Assembly (NCBI GenBank): GCA_964356335.1
Contig: CAYHHI010000018.1
Location: 1 to 62,199, forward strand
Source: CAYHHI01 sp964356335
Lineage (GTDB): Bacteria; Arandabacterota; Arandabacteria; Arandabacterales; Arandabacteraceae
Length of the DNA: 62,199 nt
Direction: 5' to 3'
Shown piece by piece: positions 18,261-24,077 of this stretch; position 1 is the stretch's first letter; every line of letters begins with the position of its first letter. The notes beneath the pieces are model-generated. The model searched no databases. It was given only the letters and a program-made list of their open reading frames with translations, and was not told where the DNA came from. Made by a program: the position numbers and the translations under genes.

Positions 18261-19364
18261 TCATACCAGAAACTTGCCGTTCCGCTGGATGGGCTTCCCG
18301 TCGCCGTAAACCGTGAAACCCTTGCGCGTATCGCAAACCATGTCCCAGTGGACCGCCGACCGGCTCTTGCCGCACGACTCGGGCAATGACTGCCCGAGGG
18401 CTATGTGGATTGTCCCCCCGATCTTTTCATCAAAGAGGGTGTTCTTGGTGAACTGCTTGATCGAATAGTTGGTGCCGAAGGAAAGTTCGCCGACACGCCT
18501 GGCGCCTGGATCGGTTTTGAGTACAGCGCGAAGAAGATCTTCCCCCTTTGAGGCGTATGCGTCAACGACAGCGCCTTTCTTGAATCTAAGCCTGACGTTC
18601 ACGACTTCCCGCCCGCCATAGACTGCAGGGAAAGCATAGTGGATGTGTCCCTCGGCAGAGCTCTCAAGGGGGCTCGTGAAGATCTCGCCATCGGGGAAAT
18701 TCGCCTTGCCGTCACAGTTGACCCAGGGCCGGCCATCCACGCGGAAGGAGAGATCGGTGTCCTCGCCGACAATCCGGATCGCCTTGAGCTTCCCCAGGAG
18801 ATTGGCCAGCTTCTGCTGACGCCGCGACACCTTGCGCCACTCTGCCACCGGGTCAGGTCTCTCCACCATACCAGCGCTGTAAACGAACGCCTCATAGTCT
18901 GCAAGCGCCATCTCGGCATCCTGGGCCGACGACTCAGTGGGGAACTCGGTTAGACTCCAATCCGCCAATCCTTTGGCGGCACGTCCAAGAAGGACGTGGA
19001 AAAGCCCTTCTCCCGCTTTCTGCATCAGCGCGATCTTCTTGGGATCAATGCCAGTGAGCTCTTTGGTGTTCCAGCCACCCCGAATGAAGAGAATCTTGTC
19101 CGCCTTTGTGAAGAAGGTCTTATCCATGGGGGAAACGAACTTGATTTGCTGATCGCCGGCACGCTTGAGGAAGAGATGCCGTATGCCAGGAATCCTTACG
19201 TTAAGCGTCGGATGGGCCCCAATCGCGAGCACTTCCGCAAATACGGCCCGAATCAGATCCTGAGCTATGTACGGACCTTCGATGTGAACCCAGTGGCCTT
19301 TCTTGACCTCAAGGCTGTAGTTCACAAGGACTTTCGCCAGGCTGGTCAAACGAGGGTCGGACAT
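18261..19364 (-). CDS. M29-family metalloaminopeptidase (AmpS-like)
   Basis: A 367-residue cytoplasmic aminopeptidase. The start at 19364 has GGAGGTG five bases upstream; an in-frame ATG at 19412 is less likely. The expected two-metal ligands of family M29 are all visible: Glu in SPLESSAEGHIHY, Glu in RVGELSFGTNY, His in GTIHIALGQS, and His and Asp in SAVHWDMVCDTRKG. The length is close to the family norm (about 370-410). It should remove N-terminal residues from peptides, using zinc or cobalt. It lies between the GNAT gene and the membrane spermidine-synthase-like gene on the same strand, with gaps of 83 and 35 bases, so an operon is likely. Confidence 0.92.
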   Translation of the reverse strand: MSDPRLTSLAKVLVNYSLEVKKGHWVHIEGPYIAQDLIRAVFAEVLAIGAHPTLNVRIPGIRHLFLKRAGDQQIKFVSPMDKTFFTKADKILFIRGGWNTKELTGIDPKKIALMQKAGEGLFHVLLGRAAKGLADWSLTEFPTESSAQDAEMALADYEAFVYSAGMVERPDPVAEWRKVSRRQQKLANLLGKLKAIRIVGEDTDLSFRVDGRPWVNCDGKANFPDGEIFTSPLESSAEGHIHYAFPAVYGGREVVNVRLRFKKGAVVDAYASKGEDLLRAVLKTDPGARRVGELSFGTNYSIKQFTKNTLFDEKIGGTIHIALGQSLPESCGKSRSAVHWDMVCDTRKGFTVYGDGKPIQRNGKFLV

Positions 19365-19447
19365 GTCACACCTCCATGATGTTGTGCTTTGAGCCTTCGA
19401 CGGCCCGTGCAAATGATATGAGCATTGTACAACACTTTCTCGCTACT

Positions 19448-19888
19448 TCACAACCCAAAGTGCCTTTCGAGAAAGAGCGCTTCCTCAGTCAGCCCATGTG
19501 CGCGATAGAACTTGATGGCTTGGGTATTGCCCGGCATTACGGTCACCGAGACTTCGACACAGCCAAGTGCGGCCAGGCGCGAGAAAAGCTCATTGACGAG
19601 CGCGCTTCCCACTCCCTTACTCCGCATGGCCTCACGAACGATCACCTCTTCAATCAAACCCGTGTTGGCGCCGTGATACAAATCGGGGCGAATCGAGTAA
19701 CTCAGAAGACCGATCACTTCTCCGCCGGCTTCGGCTAATAGAACCCGGCTGATCGGGGAAGAGAGATACTTCTCCACGTAGCCCGTGGTGACCGGACTGG
19801 TTTCACCCGCAGTTGTTGCGAGTTCGGCGATCAACTGCAAGATGATAGATGAATCTCTGCGTCTTGCTTCCCGGATCGCGATCTCCAT
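19448..19888 (-). CDS. GNAT-family N-acetyltransferase
   Basis: A 146-residue single-domain acetyltransferase. The acetyl-CoA pyrophosphate-binding loop is VREAMRSKGVGSALV, the usual R/Q-x-x-G-x-G/A pattern, and the C-terminal motif NTQAIKFYRAHGLTEEA is the typical end of RimI-like proteins. The start at 19888 has AGGAGG seven bases upstream. The substrate could be a protein N-terminus, an amine or an antibiotic; nothing in the sequence decides this. It is the first gene of a likely three-gene minus-strand operon. The mobile element at 20070 lies just upstream. Confidence 0.9.
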   Translation of the reverse strand: MEIAIREARRRDSSIILQLIAELATTAGETSPVTTGYVEKYLSSPISRVLLAEAGGEVIGLLSYSIRPDLYHGANTGLIEEVIVREAMRSKGVGSALVNELFSRLAALGCVEVSVTVMPGNTQAIKFYRAHGLTEEALFLERHFGL

Positions 19889-20061
19889 CGTGCCTCCTGC
19901 CTCAAGGATGCCCAGAGGTGAAGGTTAGCACGTCAGCGTGGGCGAGTCAATTCGGTGGTCCGCACAGGCGCCGACCCCAATTCCCACACAAGATCCCACG
20001 GGAAGCGCCATTCCTGCCACGTCTGAGACCCTTGTTGCCGAATCGCTGTCCGCACAGTGGA

Positions 20062-20069
20062 GGGGCGTG
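20062..20069. repeat. Left target-site duplication of the mobile element
   Basis: GGGGCGTG directly precedes the left inverted repeat at 20070. The identical eight bases follow the right inverted repeat at 23257-23264. Confidence 0.85.
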
Positions 20070-20087
20070 GGTAGTGTCCTAATTTGG
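20070..20087 (+). repeat. Left terminal inverted repeat
   Basis: GGTAGTGTCCTAATTTGG; matches the right end in 17 of 18 positions and diverges immediately afterwards. Confidence 0.88.
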
Positions 20088-20095
20088 GTAGTGGG

Positions 20096-20530
20096 TCAGT
20101 TTGCCGAGTCCGAGGGAAGATCCTTCAGATGATCCTCTATGAAACGTATAGTAGCTGATAGGACGTCGTCTTTGGCTCGCGGCGGGCTTAGGGCGACCCA
20201 AACGGCGAAGTTTAGAAACTCCTGTGTGTCAGCTACTAACCACTTGCTATTCAGGAACAAGAAGGTAAAGAGCGTAGTTGTTGCAATTCTCTTGTTTCCA
20301 TTCTGAAAGGGGTGGTCCTTGATGATAAGATAGAATAGCGCCGCAGCCTTGGCAACAAAAGTTGGATAAAGGTCTTTGCGGTCAAACGTTTGGAAGGGAG
20401 CTAGCAGACAGCTTTCGAGCTTGTTCGGGACGCGCGTGGTAAAATCTGGTATGGGCTCGTTGAAGGACAGGAATTCCTTTGCAAGTCGGAATGCAAGATA
20501 CTCGACGTGCGCTACGGTGATTCTCTCCAT
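20096..20530 (-). CDS. Doc/Fic-family toxin
   Basis: A 144-residue protein of the death-on-curing (Doc) type. The catalytic Fic motif is clear and complete: HPFQNGNKRIA (about residues 73-83), with the catalytic His, the anion-binding loop and the Asn/Lys/Arg set. LYPTFVAKAAALFY before it and TTTLFTFLFLNSKW after it are also typical. Doc kinases phosphorylate EF-Tu; other Fic enzymes transfer AMP. No inhibitory S/T-x-x-x-E-G/N helix is evident, so control must come from the neighbour. Its start directly abuts the stop of the HTH gene, so the pair is one transcription unit. It is the last gene of the element, ending about 10 bases inside the left repeat. Confidence 0.92.
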   Translation of the reverse strand: MERITVAHVEYLAFRLAKEFLSFNEPIPDFTTRVPNKLESCLLAPFQTFDRKDLYPTFVAKAAALFYLIIKDHPFQNGNKRIATTTLFTFLFLNSKWLVADTQEFLNFAVWVALSPPRAKDDVLSATIRFIEDHLKDLPSDSAN

Positions 20531-20788
20531 TTATTCACGACCTAGCTGTTTCAATACGTCTCCGTACTCGGAGACCACTTTCCGAACAGCGGTGTCTATC
20601 TGTGTTTTTGTGCGGTTACTGATCTCTCCGCCAAGAATCTCCCTCACCGTTTGGTCAGTTATGATGTACGTCTTGCCGACCTTCCTTGCCGCAATCTCCC
20701 CTCTCTTCACCCGCCTATAAACCGTGATTCGGCTAACACCAAGTAGCTTTGCGAGCATAGGGACAGTAATCTCGCCTTGGGTTGGCAT
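20531..20788 (-). CDS. HTH antitoxin/excisionase-like DNA-binding protein
   Basis: An 85-residue protein. Three close ATGs exist (20797, 20794, 20788); the last has AGAGG nine bases upstream and is preferred. Residues 6-55 form a MerR/excisionase-type helix-turn-helix: VPMLAKLLGVSRITVYRRVK, then GEIAARKVGKTYIITD. The C-terminal 30 residues are charged and helical and probably wrap and neutralise the Doc toxin, as in Phd/Doc-like modules. It should bind the palindromes just upstream (20830-20895) and repress the operon. The antitoxin role is inferred from gene order and the toxin next door. Confidence 0.85.
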   Translation of the reverse strand: MPTQGEITVPMLAKLLGVSRITVYRRVKRGEIAARKVGKTYIITDQTVREILGGEISNRTKTQIDTAVRKVVSEYGDVLKQLGRE

Positions 20789-20797
20789 GGTCATCAT

Positions 20798-20811
20798 CCT
20801 CTGCGTCTATG
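20798..20811 (-). repeat. Leader motif shared with the HARE-HTH gene (copy 1)
   Basis: On the minus strand CATAGACGCAGAGG ends in the ribosome site of the HTH gene. The same motif with one change lies before the HARE-HTH gene at 22567-22580. Confidence 0.5.
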
Positions 20812-20829
20812 TTACACCCGAGCCCTCTG

Positions 20830-20895
20830 GTTAACATATGTTTCAGGACTCGATAGATGTTAACATATGTTAACGGCAAGCGCAAGGCTTAACAT
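20830..20895. promoter_or_regulatory. Three operator-like palindromes upstream of the toxin-antitoxin operon
   Basis: A perfect 16-base palindrome GTTAACATATGTTAAC lies at 20859-20874. A partial copy, GTTAACATATGTTT, lies at 20830-20843, and a half copy, CTTAACATAAGG, near 20888. The spacing of about 29 bases puts the copies on nearly the same helix face. They lie 40-110 bases before the antitoxin start, where an autoregulator would bind. Confidence 0.65.
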
Positions 20896-20899
20896 AAGG

Positions 20900-21745
20900 C
20901 TATAATTGATTGGTTTGATAGGATGTTAAGTTGAGTAGGTCTGCGATTGTCCAAAGCCGATCTGCAATTCCCGCTTCCATCGCTGGTGTTACCCTTGTGG
21001 TTCTCGGAATCCAGCAGAAGTTGTAATAGGCGAAATGCAAAGCGACGGCAGCCCTGAGATTCGCCATCTTCTTGCTGAATCCGAGCGATAGTCTTGTGAA
21101 CCTTCGCATGAACGTCCTGATCGTCAGGTTATGCCGCTCGACGTATGACGTGCAGATATACCGATTGTCGGGCTTGCCCTGATATACCCTCTTGATAGTT
21201 CCTGCAACTCGTGGTGGCGCATATCTACCAGGGCCTACAGGCGCGCTTTCGTATTCCTTCGTTATCGAAGCATAGTCAACCTCAGAGCCAAATACAGAGG
21301 ACATGGCATAGAAGTAGGGGCGAAACGCATCAGAGGAAATCTGCGGTTTCACGCCGTTCAAACAATGCTTGAGCTTCCAAACAAAGGTGTCGGTAGTAAC
21401 AGCGTCACGCTTTCCGATAACCCACGTCGGAATCAGCTTCGTGATCGGGTCAATAGCGTAGAACACATACTGGTCACCCAGGAGTGCACAGCGACGTTCG
21501 TTTCCGGCCAATCGCACTTGCTTCTTGCCACAGAACGTCCAGATTTCGTCAATCTCCAACCTTGTACATCCCAAGTTCTTCATCTTCGCTTCCATGAATG
21601 CTTGACACCGTTCGCCCATTCCTACCATCAGTCTCATGATCGTATCTCTATGCACTCCGGTCATTCTCTCGATGGAGCGAATTGAGTTACCTTCCACGAG
21701 CATTGAGAGAATCGCAATCTGCTTATCCTCTTTTAGTCTATTCAT
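20900..21745 (-). CDS. IS1-type DDE transposase
   Basis: A 281-residue transposase. The start at 21745 has GGAGG six bases upstream; an in-frame ATG at 21787 is possible but lies within the leader hairpins. An N-terminal helix-turn-helix (VEGNSIRSIERMTGVHRDTIMR, read in parts, about residues 17-40) precedes the DDE core: Asp in LEIDEIWTFCGKK, Asp in QISSDAFRPYF and Glu in SYVERHNLTIRTF. The end, SLGFSKKMANLRAAVALHF, is typical of the single-ORF IS1 relatives in environmental bacteria, as opposed to the frameshifted InsAB form. It should cut and join the 18-base ends of this element. Leucine codon 4 is CTA, a codon that the tRNA in the same element could read. Confidence 0.92.
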   Translation of the reverse strand: MNRLKEDKQIAILSMLVEGNSIRSIERMTGVHRDTIMRLMVGMGERCQAFMEAKMKNLGCTRLEIDEIWTFCGKKQVRLAGNERRCALLGDQYVFYAIDPITKLIPTWVIGKRDAVTTDTFVWKLKHCLNGVKPQISSDAFRPYFYAMSSVFGSEVDYASITKEYESAPVGPGRYAPPRVAGTIKRVYQGKPDNRYICTSYVERHNLTIRTFMRRFTRLSLGFSKKMANLRAAVALHFAYYNFCWIPRTTRVTPAMEAGIADRLWTIADLLNLTSYQTNQL

Positions 21746-21755
21746 TGTCGGCCTC

Positions 21756-21860
21756 CGCTTGATTTCCCAAGCGAGAGGCCGTATCATTTACCTGACTGGC
21801 TCAAGCGGCCTGTCCGCTTGGGTGGTTGGCCCTTGTGGTAGCGCAAACTACCGCAAGGGC
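21756..21860 (-). promoter_or_regulatory. Chain of three hairpins in the transposase leader
   Basis: On the transcript the order is a 13-bp hairpin (21860-21829), a 7-bp hairpin with arms CAAGCGG/CCGCTTG (21820-21802), and a 6-bp hairpin with arms CGCTTG/CAAGCG (21773-21756) whose last base touches the GGAGG ribosome site. The arms of the second and third hairpins are interchangeable, so alternative pairings can form. Such a leader could limit transposase translation. Confidence 0.5.
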
Positions 21861-22023
21861 GTTTCATTGGGATTCTCTAATGGTGGGCCGCGAGATTTTT
21901 CTTCTTGACTTAGTTCTCTCTGTCGATATACTAGTATAGCGTGGTGGTGTATCATAGCATCCCCACTCTGAGAGTTCTCGGAATCTTAGCGGGTTCGGGA
22001 ACTCTCTGCTGAATCAATGAAAG

Positions 22024-22111
22024 CGGAGCGGGAGGGATTCGAACCCTCGGAGAGCTTAGCACTCCCACTCGGTTCTAAGCCGAGCTGCTTAAGCCTCTTG
22101 CATACCGCTCC
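22024..22111 (-). tRNA. Class II tRNA, anticodon UAG (Leu codon CUA), serine-like body
   Basis: Read by eye on the minus strand. The acceptor stem is GGAGCGG/CCGCTCC; the D-arm has a 3-bp TGC/GCA stem with A14, G15, G18, G19 and A21 in place. The anticodon arm is CTCGG-CTTAGAA-CCGAG (anticodon UAG). A long variable arm GGGAG/CTCTC follows, then C48 and the T-arm GAGGG-TTCGAAT-CCCTC. All stems pair and the G15-C48 contact is kept, so it looks functional. By anticodon and long arm it would be called tRNA-Leu. However, position 73 is G, as in tRNA-Ser, whereas bacterial tRNA-Leu has A73, and the D-loop is closer to serine tRNAs. CCA is not encoded. It lies five bases after the HARE-HTH stop, inside the mobile element. 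Confidence 0.85.
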
Positions 22112-22116
22112 CCTTT

Positions 22117-22557
22117 TCATTTTATGCCTAACTCCGCTTGACTTGTCCATTCGATTAACCCGAACGTGGCCGGAGCCACTTTCTTGAAGATTTGTGGCTT
22201 CTTCGCCAGCTCCTGCAAGGACGAGTAGAGTGCATAGTACATCTTCTTGCGGTCAAGCTGCTTGCTGTACCCGCCCTTGAGAACCTCGTCGATGATCTCA
22301 TTAATGTGCATTGGCTTTCCGTGTTCCCGCAGAACGATCCCCGCAGCCTCAACTGCACTCTTGTTCTTAAACCTGTAGCTTGCGATGCCCGGAACAATGA
22401 CAGTCCCCGTACTTGGTGTGTGCGCACGCTTTTGCTGGAGAAGCCTCTCGCGAAGGAATCCGATTGTTACGTTGACCTGTTCGAGCTTTCGAGCCAAGTC
22501 TTGACGCTCGCGCTCAGCCTCAGCCAAGACCCTTTCTATTGCTTCTGTGTCCGTCAT
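22117..22557 (-). CDS. Coiled-coil plus HARE-type winged helix protein
   Basis: A 146-residue protein. Residues 1-40 are a strongly charged coiled coil (RVLAEAERERQDLARKLEQV). Residues 60-135 resemble the HARE-HTH domain, known from RNA polymerase delta subunit and various restriction and chromatin-linked proteins: SAVEAAGIVLREHGKPMHIN, then EIIDEVLKGGY, then YYALYSSLQELAKKP and FKKVAPATFGLIEW. Such domains are thought to sense or bind DNA. The start at 22557 has GGAGGG eight bases upstream. It lies immediately upstream of the tRNA and shares a leader motif with the antitoxin gene. Its role in the element (transposition accessory, regulator or defence) is open. Confidence 0.8.
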   Translation of the reverse strand: MTDTEAIERVLAEAERERQDLARKLEQVNVTIGFLRERLLQQKRAHTPSTGTVIVPGIASYRFKNKSAVEAAGIVLREHGKPMHINEIIDEVLKGGYSKQLDRKKMYYALYSSLQELAKKPQIFKKVAPATFGLIEWTSQAELGIK

Positions 22558-22566
22558 GTTTACTGC

Positions 22567-22580
22567 CCTCCGCGTCTATG
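22567..22580 (-). repeat. Leader motif shared with the antitoxin gene (copy 2)
   Basis: CATAGACGCGGAGG on the minus strand, 13 of 14 bases identical to the copy at 20798-20811 and at the same position relative to the ribosome site and start codon. Confidence 0.5.
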
Positions 22581-22731
22581 CTATTCGCCTAATCCGCCCT
22601 TCATCGAGAACTCTACGCGGAAGGCCCAAGAAAGTCAAGCTCAAAGTTGGGGAATCTTGTGATGTTCCAAAATTGTTATTCCGGCCAATTTCTGGACAGG
22701 CAGGCTTGGCATTTCATTTTGGTTATGATTT

Positions 22732-22824
22732 CTACTCGCGGGGAGTAGTCAACCCGACAATTATCAAGACAGCCCCGGCACCTATGCCAATCAGGCCCAG
22801 GGCCAGTATGTGCTTGACCTTCAC
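22732..22824 (-). CDS. Possible 30-residue membrane peptide
   Basis: A GTG-started frame of 30 codons begins three bases after the stop of the 114-residue membrane protein. The product would be MKVKHILALGLIGIGAGAVL followed by IIVGLTTPRE: a positive N-terminus and one Gly-rich hydrophobic helix. That is the shape of small type I toxins and holin-like or regulatory peptides. No strong ribosome site is visible, so it would depend on coupling to the upstream gene. It could equally be non-coding. Confidence 0.35.
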   Translation of the reverse strand: MKVKHILALGLIGIGAGAVLIIVGLTTPRE

Positions 22825-22827
22825 GTA

Positions 22828-23172
22828 CTAGTATGTAGGGGTCATGGTTGGAAGTGGGTGGCCACCAAACAAGCTCGTAGCCTGCGTTTCTCCGTTCTGC
22901 CATCTGATCACGGTATCGTCCAGCCAAGTGCGGGTCATGTCTGGTGGGTAATGGTGATACTTCAGTGCGGCCAGCACAGCTATCGCAATTACGCTCGCGG
23001 CAATCACTATCACTCCGGCCCTAATCCGTTTCGTCCTCTGGCTGATCTCATACACGCCCGGACTCCCTGTGTCCTTGCCCTTTGTGGCTGGCCCCCTCTT
23101 TGCTCTCTTGTTGGCCCACCATGCAAACAAGACCCCTGCCGCAATAAAGACCAATCCCAGGAATGTAATCAT
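22828..23172 (-). CDS. Small two-helix membrane protein, unknown function
   Basis: A 114-residue protein with two predicted membrane helices (about residues 2-19 and 52-72) joined by a basic loop, KRAKRGPATKGKD. About 40 polar residues follow. The start at 23172 has GGAAGGGGG about nine bases upstream. I recognise no family. It is the first gene of the element when read along the coding strand and begins about 65 bases inside the right inverted repeat. It may be cargo, or may serve the toxin or transposition functions; nothing in the sequence decides between these. Confidence 0.65.
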   Translation of the reverse strand: MITFLGLVFIAAGVLFAWWANKRAKRGPATKGKDTGSPGVYEISQRTKRIRAGVIVIAASVIAIAVLAALKYHHYPPDMTRTWLDDTVIRWQNGETQATSLFGGHPLPTMTPTY

Positions 23173-23238
23173 AGCGTCGCCCCCTTCCTGATCGGCACGA
23201 TATCACCGCCATGAACACTTGGTCAACCTGGAAATCTT

Positions 23239-23256
23239 CCAACTTAGGACACTACC
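23239..23256 (-). repeat. Right terminal inverted repeat
   Basis: Reads GGTAGTGTCCTAAGTTGG on the minus strand; one mismatch from the left end. Confidence 0.88.
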
Positions 23257-23264
23257 GGGGCGTG
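23257..23264. repeat. Right target-site duplication
   Basis: GGGGCGTG, identical to 20062-20069; marks the outer edge of the element. Confidence 0.85.
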
Positions 23265-23304
23265 CAGCGTTTCCAGTATCAGCGTTCGTCTGCCAAAACA
23301 CACA

Positions 23305-23333
23305 TTGACATGGGCTCGTCTCAGATGTAGGTT
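23305..23333 (+). promoter_or_regulatory. Promoter candidate for the outer-membrane protein gene
   Basis: TTGACA (23305-23310) is a perfect -35 box; 17 bases later TAGGTT is a weak -10 box. The start codon follows 58 bases downstream. Confidence 0.45.
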
Positions 23334-23390
23334 CGGTGCCGATAGGCGGAGATTGGCATTCTGGCTAGTGTATCGATAACGGAGGATAAT

Positions 23391-23912
23391 ATGAGCCGCT
23401 GGCATCTCTTGTTGGTCGCGTCGGCTGTGGTGGCGCTTGTTCTAGCATCCGGTGCCATGGCGGAGGCGGGTCAACGCCTTGGCGCAGGCGTCCACTACTG
23501 GAAGACCCTTGACAAGATTAAGGTCAAAGATGTCGATGAGAATGGGCTGTCTTGGATCGTGAGCTATCAGTATGCCCCGTCCCCACTGATCAAGTTGCAG
23601 AGTGATCTCGAGATATTCCCCGCGCACTTCGCGGGCGCCGATCATCCGATCTTCGCGCCGAACGCCTTCATCCTGGCGGGAGGAACCGTCTATGCCGGGC
23701 TTGGCATCGGTATTTTCTATGACAATGGCAATTTCTCCGACAACCCATTCTATGCTCTTCGGGCAGGCATCGATCTCGAGCTGCTTCCCTCACTGTACCT
23801 TGACATCAATGCCAACTACCACTGGGAGAGCTGGGAGGGGCTCGGCAAAGCCGTGAGAGGCATCGACATGCATACAATCACCCTCGGGGCGGCGGTTCGG
23901 TTGGCATTCTAG
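23391..23912 (+). CDS. Outer-membrane beta-barrel protein
   Basis: A 173-residue protein with a clear signal peptide (MSRWHLLLVASAVVALVLAS, cut near AMAEA) and then alternating hydrophobic and polar strands typical of an eight-stranded barrel: GAGVHYW, SWIVSYQY, AGGTVYAGLGIGIFY, FYALRAGIDLELL, YLDINANYHW. The last residues, TLGAAVRLAF, form a classical C-terminal barrel strand ending in Phe, the signal for BAM insertion. The start at 23391 has GGAGG six bases upstream. It is a single gene between the mobile element and a GNAT gene. The function is unknown; it resembles porin-family or OmpW/OmpX-sized proteins. Confidence 0.82.
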   Translation: MSRWHLLLVASAVVALVLASGAMAEAGQRLGAGVHYWKTLDKIKVKDVDENGLSWIVSYQYAPSPLIKLQSDLEIFPAHFAGADHPIFAPNAFILAGGTVYAGLGIGIFYDNGNFSDNPFYALRAGIDLELLPSLYLDINANYHWESWEGLGKAVRGIDMHTITLGAAVRLAF

Positions 23913-24077
23913 GTCCCCTTCAAGAGGTACGCACGTGGGTACGCGGCCCCGTTCTCACCCGAGGAGATCGGGATATGTCCCTGTTCGTGATTGCTCACCT
24001 GGAAATGAAGCGTGTCCTTCCTCCGGGATTCAAAGCGCCTCGACCACGGGCGTAAGGCCTTCCGCCTAGCTCATCCC

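Larger units (their letters stand above)
20070..23256. mobile_element. 3.19-kb IS1-type transposable element with toxin-antitoxin, tRNA and HARE-HTH cargo
   Basis: The element starts with GGTAGTGTCCTAATTTGG (20070-20087) and ends with the inverted copy (23239-23256, reading GGTAGTGTCCTAAGTTGG on the minus strand): 18 bases with one mismatch. An exact 8-base duplication, GGGGCGTG, flanks it. Inside are a DDE transposase of the IS1 type and six other genes, all on the minus strand. No third copy of the inverted repeat is seen inside, so this is one unit carrying passenger genes rather than a composite of two ISs. The interior looks more AT-rich than the flanks (by eye). It sits between the GNAT gene and an outer-membrane protein gene and breaks no visible ORF. 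Confidence 0.88.

Noticed and set aside
22024..22111. An 8/4 or 9/3 acceptor/T-arm arrangement as in published allo-tRNAs
   Set aside because: Position 8 (U) has no partner on the 3' side and the T-stem pairs fully over five bases, so the normal 7/5 form fits best.
20070..23256. A composite transposon made of two IS copies
   Set aside because: There is only one transposase gene and no internal copy of the terminal repeat, so two ISs are not supported.
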